Below, in pieces: positions 32,716-39,474 of a DNA stretch of 64,000 bases. Source of the DNA: a bacterium (lineage in GTDB: Bacteria; Actinomycetota; Acidimicrobiia; Spongiisociales; ZC4RG35). The position numbers were made by a program, and so were the translations under genes. Position 1 is the stretch's first letter, and each line of letters opens with the position of its first letter. Under the pieces are notes generated by a model. That model was not told the origin of the DNA, ran no database searches, and saw only the letters and a program-made list of their open reading frames with translations. The stretch is taken from positions 33,280 through 97,279 of the forward strand of contig JAHEJW010000010.1 in the NCBI GenBank assembly GCA_024638655.1, given 5' to 3'.

Positions 32716-33537
32716 ATGAGTGATGAAGGCGTAGGCGCTCGCATCAAGAACTCCGTTATTGGAGTGCTCAAGGGAGCGGGCGAAGTGGTCTCGGGAGCCG
32801 CAGATGCAACCAAGGACGCCGTTGTGGGAACCCTGAAGGGGGCCGGAGACGTCGCCGGCCAGGTGGCCTCGACTACGAGTGACGTGGTCAAAGGTGCCGT
32901 CTCAGCCGTGACCGAGGTGGGTACCGGCACCTTCGAGGCAGTCAAGGGAGTGGTTGTCGGTGTGATCAGAGGCGTCGGTGAGGTTGCCACCGTGACAGTT
33001 GGGACTGTATCGGACGTGGTGCGGGCGGCAGTCAAGGGAACCGCCGACGTCGGGGGAGACGTGACCGCTGCCGCAGGTGGTATAGCCGAAGGCATCATCT
33101 CTGCCACCAAGGACACGGGTGTGAGCGTGGCCGACGGTGCCACCGCACTCGGCAAGTCTGCCATCAAGGGCTTCAAGGAGGTAGGTGGGGATGTGGTCGG
33201 GGCGTCTTCGAGCACGGTCTCTGGCGCCATCAGGGGAGCCCAGTCGATCGGGGCCGACGCCCTCGCCGCGGTACAGAGCACTGCGAAGGGCCTGGTAACA
33301 GGGGCCGGGGACGTAGGAGCCGACGTGATGGACGTCACCAAGGGTGCAATCTCTGGTGCGATCAGCGGGGCGAAGGACATCGGATTGAGTGTCGAGGACG
33401 CTGCCTCCGCGGCAGCTACCGGGGCACTCGAAGCGGCAGAGTCGATCGGTGAATCAGCGGTTCATGCCGTCAGGGACGTCGCTGCTAGCGGCGTTGACGG
33501 AGTGAAAGCCGTGATTCGCGGCGACAAAGAAACCTGA
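32716..33537 (+). CDS. Repetitive amphipathic helical protein (synuclein/LEA/phasin-like composition)
   Basis: A 273-residue protein made almost wholly of degenerate helical repeats such as LKGAGDV, VKGAVSAVTEVG, IRGVGEVA, VKGTADVGGDV, IKGFKEVGGDVVGA and AKGLVTGAGDVGADV. It contains no Pro, Cys, Trp or Tyr and very few large hydrophobics; Ala, Gly, Val, Ser, Thr, Asp and Lys dominate. The repeat style recalls the KTKEGV repeats of synucleins and the 11-mers of LEA proteins and apolipoproteins, so an amphipathic helix lying on a membrane or lipid surface is likely. There is no signal peptide. GGAAAGGGA precedes the ATG. The role is unknown; the stress-cluster location suggests protection. Confidence 0.7.
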   Translation: MSDEGVGARIKNSVIGVLKGAGEVVSGAADATKDAVVGTLKGAGDVAGQVASTTSDVVKGAVSAVTEVGTGTFEAVKGVVVGVIRGVGEVATVTVGTVSDVVRAAVKGTADVGGDVTAAAGGIAEGIISATKDTGVSVADGATALGKSAIKGFKEVGGDVVGASSSTVSGAIRGAQSIGADALAAVQSTAKGLVTGAGDVGADVMDVTKGAISGAISGAKDIGLSVEDAASAAATGALEAAESIGESAVHAVRDVAASGVDGVKAVIRGDKET

Positions 33538-33544
33538 GCAGTTC

Positions 33545-33575
33545 GGGGGAGGGTCGGTACGATCGGCTCTCCCCC
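33545..33575. terminator. Bidirectional hairpin terminator
   Basis: A 14-bp stem starts with the perfect arms GGGGGAG and CTCCCCC, continues with mostly paired inner bases, and has a 3-nt loop. It sits between the convergent ends at 33537 (+) and 33582 (-). Confidence 0.75.
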
Positions 33576-33581
33576 TGACAC

Positions 33582-35474
33582 TCAGGCGATGATCCGCTCG
33601 AACTGAGTCTCATAGAGCTCCGAATAGAGGCCGCCTGCGGCGAGGAGCTCCTCGTGCGTTCCGCTCTCGACGATACGTCCCTCATCGATGACGAGAATCT
33701 CGTCCGCCCTGCGGACCGTGGAGAGACGATGAGCGATCACGATTGAGGTCCTCCCGGTCATCAGATGCTCCAGAGCGTCTTGGATCATCGCCTCAGAACG
33801 CGTGTCCAGGTGAGACGTTGCCTCATCGAGGATGAGGATCCGCGGGTCCTTGAGCAGCACCCTGGCAATTGCGATCCTCTGTTTCTCTCCGCCTGATAGC
33901 CGATAGCCCCTCTCCCCCACCACAGTCTCAAAGCCCTCGGGGAGCTTCTCGATCATCTCGAGGATGTTGGCGGCCTCGGCCGCGCGAACGAGCTCGGGCT
34001 GCGTGGCCTCCGGCTTGGCGTACCGGAGATTGGCCGCGATGGTGTCGTGGAAGAGGTAAGTCTCCTGTGTCACCACTCCGATCGTGGCGGCCAGTGCTTG
34101 GAGATCTATGTCTCTCACATCGACACCGTCTATGTAGATCGCCCCTTCGGTCACGTCATACAGTCTTGGGATCAGATAGGAGATCGTCGTTTTCCCGGCT
34201 CCGGATGGGCCGACCAAAGCAACCAGATTCCCGGGTCGGGCAGTGAACGAGACGTCCTCGAGGGCCCACTCGCGAGTGGAGCTCTGCTGGACCGGCGCGC
34301 CCTCGTCGGAGGTGGCATGCCAGCTGAACCGCCGCACTGCGTCCAACCCCTCCGGCTCGTCGGACTGATATCGAAACGAGATGTTTGAGAACTCGACCCT
34401 GCCGACTGCATCTGGGAGTGGCGTCGGTGATGCAGGGGCTGCCACGTCTGTCTCCAAGTCGAGCACCTCGAAGACTCTCTCGAAGGAAACCAGCGAGGTG
34501 GCGAACTCGACCCTGGAGTTGGAGATGGCCGAGAGGGGCCCGTACAGCTGGGTCAGCAAAGCTGAGAACATCACAATGGTTCCCACAGTGATCGTCTCGC
34601 GGATCACCATCGCTCCACCCACCCAGAAGACAGTTGCAGACCCAACTGCGGAGACGAGGCCCAGAGCTGCAAAGAAGCCGCGACCGATCATGGCCCTACG
34701 CACTCCGTAATCGCGGACATGAGCCGCCTGTTCGGAGAACTTCTGCTTCTCCTCATCCCACCGCCCGAAGAGGCGAACCAGCATCGCCCCGCTCACGTTG
34801 AAGGCCTCCTGGAGGATCCCCGACATCTTGGCCTCGTGCTCCATCTGCTGCTGGGTCACCCTTCGCAGGATCCGGGCCACCCGTCTCGCCGGAATCACGA
34901 ACAATGGCAACGCCGCCACGGCCAACAGGGTGAGCCGCCACTCGGCCTGGATCATCACCACGAGGATCACGACCACCGATATCACATTGGAGACGATGGT
35001 GACGAAGGTTCCGGTGATTGCCTGTTGTGCCCCGACAACATCGGAGTTGAGCCGGTTCATCAGCTCACCGGTCTTCGTTGCGGTGAAGAAACGCAACGAC
35101 ATCCTCTGCAGATGGGTGAAGAGCTCCCCTCTCAAATCGAAGATGATGCCCTCCCCAACCCGGGAGGAGTAGAGCCTCTGAAGCACGCCCACCAGGGCGT
35201 TTATCAGGGGCACCGCGATCATGGCCAGTCCAAGGACTGTCAGCAGCTGCATGTCCTTGTTCTCGAGGGCATCGTCTATGAGGAGTCTGATGAGCATCGC
35301 CGGGACCACCGAAAGACTGGAGATGATGATGATCGTCACGAAGATGCCGATCAGCCCCCTCGTGTAGGGCCGTCCGTAGCTCCAGACCCGCTTCAGCAGG
35401 TCCTTGTCGAGATCAGGCCGGTCCGTCTCCTCGTCGTATCTGAGGTAGCTCCACCAGCCCCCGGAATGGAATAT
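33582..35474 (-). CDS. ABC exporter half-transporter (MsbA/MdlB-type), apparent AUA start
   Basis: About 630 residues. A six-helix membrane domain is followed by an ATPase domain with Walker A GPSGAGKTT, signature LSGGEKQR, Walker B ILILDEAT, and the switch His in VIAHRLS. It is a lipid, drug or peptide exporter acting as a dimer. The first ATG/GTG/TTG in frame is GTG at 35339, which would cut the first helix in half. The frame continues upstream with a family-like segment (SGGWWSYLRYDEETDRPDLD) back to a stop near 35521, with no ordinary start codon. A perfect AGGAGG lies 6 nt before an in-frame ATA at 35474, so that start is proposed. It follows the lipoprotein gene by 28 bp. Confidence 0.8.
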   Translation of the reverse strand: MFHSGGWWSYLRYDEETDRPDLDKDLLKRVWSYGRPYTRGLIGIFVTIIIISSLSVVPAMLIRLLIDDALENKDMQLLTVLGLAMIAVPLINALVGVLQRLYSSRVGEGIIFDLRGELFTHLQRMSLRFFTATKTGELMNRLNSDVVGAQQAITGTFVTIVSNVISVVVILVVMIQAEWRLTLLAVAALPLFVIPARRVARILRRVTQQQMEHEAKMSGILQEAFNVSGAMLVRLFGRWDEEKQKFSEQAAHVRDYGVRRAMIGRGFFAALGLVSAVGSATVFWVGGAMVIRETITVGTIVMFSALLTQLYGPLSAISNSRVEFATSLVSFERVFEVLDLETDVAAPASPTPLPDAVGRVEFSNISFRYQSDEPEGLDAVRRFSWHATSDEGAPVQQSSTREWALEDVSFTARPGNLVALVGPSGAGKTTISYLIPRLYDVTEGAIYIDGVDVRDIDLQALAATIGVVTQETYLFHDTIAANLRYAKPEATQPELVRAAEAANILEMIEKLPEGFETVVGERGYRLSGGEKQRIAIARVLLKDPRILILDEATSHLDTRSEAMIQDALEHLMTGRTSIVIAHRLSTVRRADEILVIDEGRIVESGTHEELLAAGGLYSELYETQFERIIA

Positions 35475-35480
35475 GCGGGT

Positions 35481-35486
35481 CCTCCT
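35481..35486 (-). promoter_or_regulatory. Shine-Dalgarno AGGAGG that decides the ABC exporter start
   Basis: A perfect AGGAGG is placed 6 nt before ATA 35474 and 141 nt before the first ordinary in-frame start (GTG 35339). There is no other gene for it to serve. Confidence 0.65.
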
Positions 35487-35502
35487 GTGTGGTCTTTTGA
35501 GG

Positions 35503-36267
35503 TTAGGGCGCCAACGGCTCTAGATCCGACAGGAGGATCGAGCTGGATGCCATTTCAGCCAGGTCGTCGTCGGAGACGAAGTCCTTGCCGAACAGCTCAT
35601 ACCGATAGTCTCCGGAGAACCAGATCAGGGTCGTCCCGCTGGTGGCCAGGAGCTTCCATACCTGCCGACCGCCGAGATTGACGATCTCACAGATGTTGGT
35701 GGCTCTGTCCGCAAAGCGGGCACAGGTGACGTCTTCGCCGGTGGCTGCGACCTCTGCGGCACTCTCCGGGTCGATGGCAACCCGCATGATGGCCATTTGG
35801 GCCACCGAGCGCGAACGTGTGTAGGGCTCAGCCGACCAGATGCCGAATGCAGCCGTCGGCTCCCGCGAGAGTGTCCCGTTGTTTTCGACAACCAACTGTG
35901 AGGAAACCCATTGAGCCCCAAAGGGAGCTACCGCCGGGAATTCGAGCTCGGGGAGGGCGCCAACGATCTCTTCCCGGCTCGCTTGGATGAAGCGATCTCC
36001 TTCACGTCGCTCGAAGACACTGGAGATGAGCGCATCTCGATCACCCAGATTCGGATTGACGATCTCCTCGTTGGACCAGGCGAGATTCTCGATGCCGATG
36101 AATCTCGGCGTGGTCGCCGGAGGCAGCGTCGTCGTGACGATCTCGGGCTCGTTGATCCAATCCGAGCTCCTCTCACCTATCGCCTGGAGCGGAACATCAC
36201 CACAAGCGGCCACGAGGACCAGCAACACGGTCGGAATTAGCCGTCGTATCGGAGCTCTTCTAATCAT
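35503..36267 (-). CDS. Hypothetical lipoprotein
   Basis: A 254-residue exported protein. Its signal peptide ends in LVAAC (about residue 22), and a short Thr/Pro-rich stretch leads to a mixed alpha-beta domain. Paired cysteines (VTCARFADRATNICEIV) probably form a disulfide outside the cell. No family is recognised. ATG 36267 is used; GTG 36276 is possible. It is followed on the same strand by the ABC exporter, which may be co-transcribed. Confidence 0.7.
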   Translation of the reverse strand: MIRRAPIRRLIPTVLLVLVAACGDVPLQAIGERSSDWINEPEIVTTTLPPATTPRFIGIENLAWSNEEIVNPNLGDRDALISSVFERREGDRFIQASREEIVGALPELEFPAVAPFGAQWVSSQLVVENNGTLSREPTAAFGIWSAEPYTRSRSVAQMAIMRVAIDPESAAEVAATGEDVTCARFADRATNICEIVNLGGRQVWKLLATSGTTLIWFSGDYRYELFGKDFVSDDDLAEMASSSILLSDLEPLAP

Positions 36268-36351
36268 CTGTATCACTTGAACGAATGTCTGAGACGAACA
36301 GGTTCCCGCAACCGCCTTTCCTTGCTCGGCATTGTCGGATACTTATGCTCC

Positions 36352-37113
36352 ATGACTGTGACTCGTTACACGCTCATCGACGAGACCTTCCGGGGAAACC
36401 CGGCCATGGACACCGCCGTGAGCCACTCGATTCTCGAAGCCGTGTCAAAAGGGGAGATGGGAGGAGTGCTGCGGCTATTCGTTCCGGGTCGCGTGGTCGC
36501 ATTCGGGCTCGCCGACAGGGGCTCCGACGACTATCCGAGTGCGGTCCGCGCAGCCCGAGCGCACGGATACGACGCGGTGGAGCGTCTGGCCGGGGGACGT
36601 GCCGCCGTATTTCACGAGTGCACGCTCGCATTCTCGTGGGCCGTTGCAGATCCCGAACCTCGCGTCGCCATCCGGGAACGCTTCGAGACCATTTCATCGA
36701 TCATGATCGAGGCGTTCGAGTCCTTGGGTGTCGACGCGCGCTTTGGTCCATTGCCGGGCGAGTATTGCCCCGGCGACTGGTCGGTCAACGCCGGTGGCCG
36801 GGTGAAGGTCATGGGTGTGGGCCAGCGTCTCGTCCGGAGGGCCGCTCACGTCGGCGGTGTCGTTGTGGTCGACCAAGGTCATCTGATACGCGACGTGCTT
36901 GTCCCGGTCTACCGGTCGCTGCGTCTCGATTGGGATCCGAGGACAGCCGGCTCATTGGCCGACCGTGCTCCAGGGCTGAACACCGACGTCGTGGCAGCGG
37001 CCATTTTGGAGGCATTTGCAGATCGCTTGGCTCTGGAACGGGGAGAGCTGCCCGACTTCGTCGTCGAACGAGCCGGCCATCTCGTCGGCGGCCACTTGCC
37101 CGAGGTTGCCTGA
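36352..37113 (+). CDS. LplA-like lipoate/octanoate protein ligase family
   Basis: A 253-residue protein with the biotin/lipoate A/B ligase fold. LRLFVPGRVVAFGLAD corresponds to the ligand-binding strand, RLAGGRAAVFHECTLAFSW to the RRxxGGG..H motif, and GRVKVMGVGQRLVRRAAHVGGVVVV includes the conserved lysine that contacts the acyl-adenylate. It may attach lipoate or octanoate to E2 or GcvH proteins, or be an amidotransferase of the LipL type. No lipoylated target is nearby. Its stop shares one base with the ATG of the next gene (TGATG). Confidence 0.8.
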   Translation: MTVTRYTLIDETFRGNPAMDTAVSHSILEAVSKGEMGGVLRLFVPGRVVAFGLADRGSDDYPSAVRAARAHGYDAVERLAGGRAAVFHECTLAFSWAVADPEPRVAIRERFETISSIMIEAFESLGVDARFGPLPGEYCPGDWSVNAGGRVKVMGVGQRLVRRAAHVGGVVVVDQGHLIRDVLVPVYRSLRLDWDPRTAGSLADRAPGLNTDVVAAAILEAFADRLALERGELPDFVVERAGHLVGGHLPEVA

Positions 37114-38198
37114 TGCGGTTGCTGGTCATCAACGGGCCAAACCTCAGTCTCCTGGGCACCAGGGAGCCAGACGTCTACGGGTCGACCACCTTGACCCAAC
37201 TAGAACAGAAGATACGGGATTGGGGTGACTCGCTCGGACTCGAGATCGATCTGATTCAGTCGAATGCCGAATCGGACCTGATAGACGCGGTCCATGGATC
37301 AGAGCACGATGGCATCGTGATCAACCCCGGTGCGCTCACCCACACGTCGAGGGCGCTGGCCGACGCCTTGTCCAGTGTGGATGTCCCTGCCATCGAGGTC
37401 CACATCTCCAACATCATGGAGAGGGAGAGCTGGCGCCGGAACTCCGTCCTGGCTGGGGTGGCAATCAAGTCGATCTACGGGCGTGGGCTCGTCGGCTATC
37501 GCGACGCGCTTCGCCACCATGTCAACCGGGTCGTCTTCGAGTACCAGACCGTTGCATACGGTCCACACCCCGACAATGTCGGCGATCTACGACGGGCCGG
37601 ACCGAGCCTCGTCGTGCTGGTGCATGGTGGCTTCTGGCGTTCGGAGTGGACCAGGGACACGATGGAGTCCATCGCTGTCGATCTGACGCGTCGCGGCTTC
37701 AGTACGTGGAACGTCGAGTATCGACGGCTGGACGCGGGCGGAGGCTGGCCAGCGAGTGCCCACGATGTCATGACCGCCCTTGAATTCACGCCGCGGCTCG
37801 GCTTCGAGGAAAAGCCGTCGACTGTCATAGGCCACTCGGCTGGCGGGTATTTGGCTTTGTGGGCGGGGGACCGAATCGACCCTCAGCCACGGGTGATCGC
37901 GCTTGCCCCCATCACCGATCTCGTCGCTCATGCCTCGTCGGGTCTCTTCGGTGCGACGGAGGCCGGCCGTCTCCTGGAGTTCGGTGCACCCGACCGGCTG
38001 GAACCGAAGGGCCCTAAGGCAACTCTGGTTCACGGAACCGAGGACAGATTGGTTCCACCGTCTCAGTCCGAGAGGCTCGGTGGCTCCGCCGATGCCGAGA
38101 TTCGCCTCGTTGATGGGGGCCACTTCGATCTCCTCGACCCAAAAAGGGGGCACTGGCCGCAGGTCGTGGACGCCGTTTCAAGTTGGACCGTGAACTAG
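37113..38198 (+). CDS. aroQ: Fusion: type II 3-dehydroquinate dehydratase (AroQ) + alpha/beta-hydrolase
   Basis: A 361-residue protein in one open frame. Residues 1-140 are a complete type II dehydroquinase: NGPNLSLLGTREPDVYG with the catalytic R17 and Y22, NPGALTHTS, EVHISN with H97, then ERESWRRNSVLAG. It makes 3-dehydroshikimate in aromatic amino acid synthesis. Residues from about 155 are an esterase-type alpha/beta-hydrolase with the oxyanion loop HGGFW (171-175), nucleophile S242 in GHSAGG, D311 in HGTEDR, and H337 in GGHFD. All catalytic residues of both halves are present. The hydrolase resembles kynurenine formamidase/BD-FAE-type esterases. It is coupled to the lipoate ligase-like gene. 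Confidence 0.88.
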   Translation: MRLLVINGPNLSLLGTREPDVYGSTTLTQLEQKIRDWGDSLGLEIDLIQSNAESDLIDAVHGSEHDGIVINPGALTHTSRALADALSSVDVPAIEVHISNIMERESWRRNSVLAGVAIKSIYGRGLVGYRDALRHHVNRVVFEYQTVAYGPHPDNVGDLRRAGPSLVVLVHGGFWRSEWTRDTMESIAVDLTRRGFSTWNVEYRRLDAGGGWPASAHDVMTALEFTPRLGFEEKPSTVIGHSAGGYLALWAGDRIDPQPRVIALAPITDLVAHASSGLFGATEAGRLLEFGAPDRLEPKGPKATLVHGTEDRLVPPSQSERLGGSADAEIRLVDGGHFDLLDPKRGHWPQVVDAVSSWTVN

Positions 38199-38210
38199 CA
38201 CCGCGAGCAG

Positions 38211-38738
38211 ATGGGCCACATCGCCGTACGACCTGAATCCGAGTCGGATCGGCAGGCCATCCGTGAGATGGTGACAGCCGCATTCGAATCGGATACCGAG
38301 GCCAACCTCGTCGACAACATCCGAGGATCGGATCGATATGTACCCGAGCTCTCTCTGGTTGCCCAAGTCGATGGAGAGATCGCAGGTTTCATCATGATCA
38401 GCATCATCGATTTGGTCGATGGGCAGAACGTCTCCGCCATCCACAGTGTTGCCCCGGTGGCCGTGACGCCTCGGCACCAGGGTCGAGGCGTCGGGTCGAA
38501 GTTGATCGAGTCTGCGATAGCCCGCGCCGAGGCGTTGGGAATTCCCCTTCTCGTTGTCGAAGGCAGTCCGTCTTACTACTCCCGTTTCGCTTTCGAGCAC
38601 GCCCTCCCTCTCGGGGTCGTCTTCCATCTCCCGGACTGGGCGCCCAACGAGGCCGGTCAGGTGCGGCGCCTGAGCCACTACGACCAGAACACGAGGGGCC
38701 GGGTCCGGTACCCGCCTGCATTCGACGGGATCACGTAG
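38211..38738 (+). CDS. GNAT family N-acetyltransferase (YhbS-like)
   Basis: A 175-residue GNAT protein. IAVRPESESDRQAIREMV opens the fold. The acetyl-CoA site is SVAPVAVTPRHQGRGVGSKLIESAIARAEALG (the R/Q-x-x-G-x-G/A pattern), followed by the VVEGSPSYYSRFAFEHA segment found in YhbS-like proteins. The acceptor substrate is unknown. The start lies 12 bp after the fusion gene, so it probably belongs to the same transcript. Confidence 0.87.
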   Translation: MGHIAVRPESESDRQAIREMVTAAFESDTEANLVDNIRGSDRYVPELSLVAQVDGEIAGFIMISIIDLVDGQNVSAIHSVAPVAVTPRHQGRGVGSKLIESAIARAEALGIPLLVVEGSPSYYSRFAFEHALPLGVVFHLPDWAPNEAGQVRRLSHYDQNTRGRVRYPPAFDGIT

Positions 38739-38748
38739 GCAGAGCCAG

Positions 38749-38765
38749 CACCACTCAACGTGGTG
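38749..38765 (+). terminator. Short hairpin after the GNAT gene
   Basis: A 6-bp stem (CACCAC / GTGGTG) with a 5-nt loop lies 10 bp past the GNAT stop. It is weak, but it is the only candidate ending the 36.3-38.7 kb transcript. Confidence 0.3.
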
Positions 38766-38821
38766 GATGACGCCGCCCGGCTCAACAGAGCCACCCACTA
38801 GCGGTTAGGATTTTTCACAGG

Positions 38822-38843
38822 GCGCGGGAGCCTTGGCCCGCGC
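38822..38843 (+). promoter_or_regulatory. 5' leader hairpin abutting the ribosome-binding site
   Basis: A 7-bp perfect GC stem (GCGCGGG / CCCGCGC) with an 8-nt loop ends directly before the GGAG ribosome-binding site (38844-38847) of the secreted lytic enzyme. It is positioned to affect translation or mRNA stability. Confidence 0.45.
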
Positions 38844-38855
38844 GGAGTCAACACC

Positions 38856-39467
38856 ATGCGTCGTACCCGTCTTTCATCCGTCGTCGGCTGGACAGCCGTC
38901 GCTCTTCTGGCGATAGCCGGATTCGCCGCGTTCAGCGATCCAGTGGCAACTACTCAGGAGATTCAGGTGGAGGCCGCCCAGGCCTCCATCGGGCATACGT
39001 CCGGCGCCTATGCGGGTCTCGGTTTTGCACTCCTTGGAGATGCCGGCGCAGAGGGCCCGACGGAATCCCCGGTCGCCCAAGCAGACTACGCGGCTCCGCA
39101 AGCCCTGGCCCCGGACACCGACAGTGGAACAGAGGGCGCCGCATCCCCGGGTACGATCGTGTCACCCACCAGCGGCTGGCTCTCCCAGGTCGAGGTCCGA
39201 GCGCTGGTGAGCCTGCATTTCGAAGAGGAAGACGTGAATCGCGCCATCAGGGTTGCCTGGTGTGAGTCCCGCTTCGATCCCGGTGCCGTGGACCTCAACA
39301 CAGGTGCAACCGGTCTCTTCAAGCATCTCCCCCGCTACTGGCAGGAGCGGGCTGAGAACGCCGGATTCGCCGGGGCGGAACCGAGCGATCCCGAGGCTTC
39401 TGTTGCGGCGGCCGCCTGGGCCGTCTACGAGGGCGGCGGCTGGGACGTCTTCAGCTGCCGAGGCTGA
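38856..39467 (+). CDS. Secreted lysozyme-like transglycosylase domain protein
   Basis: A 203-residue protein. An N-terminal signal or anchor (VGWTAVALLAIAGFAAF) leads to an Ala/Pro/Thr-rich linker to about residue 110, then a C-terminal lysozyme-like fold. The likely catalytic Glu is in AWCESRFDPGAV, followed by TGATGLFKHLPRYWQERA, which resembles the SLT or Rpf-like pattern. Two cysteines (WCES and FSCRG) may form a disulfide. It should cleave peptidoglycan outside the membrane. An AT-rich patch around 38810 (GGATTTTTC) could belong to its promoter. Confidence 0.75.
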   Translation: MRRTRLSSVVGWTAVALLAIAGFAAFSDPVATTQEIQVEAAQASIGHTSGAYAGLGFALLGDAGAEGPTESPVAQADYAAPQALAPDTDSGTEGAASPGTIVSPTSGWLSQVEVRALVSLHFEEEDVNRAIRVAWCESRFDPGAVDLNTGATGLFKHLPRYWQERAENAGFAGAEPSDPEASVAAAAWAVYEGGGWDVFSCRG

Positions 39468-39474
39468 TCGCACC

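Noticed and set aside
32526..33380. A 284-codon reverse-strand frame opposite the repetitive protein
   Set aside because: It is a Pro/Thr/Ala-rich mirror of the repeats on the plus strand. The plus-strand gene has a ribosome-binding site, balanced charges and a terminator, and the reverse frame has none.
34719..35681. A 320-codon plus-strand frame opposite the ABC exporter
   Set aside because: No domain and a biased His/Asp/Gln/Pro composition. The exporter on the other strand has all ABC motifs.
38739..38855. A c-di-AMP (ydaO) riboswitch before the lytic enzyme gene
   Set aside because: The space is too short and none of the conserved ydaO core segments is visible; only a small hairpin is seen.
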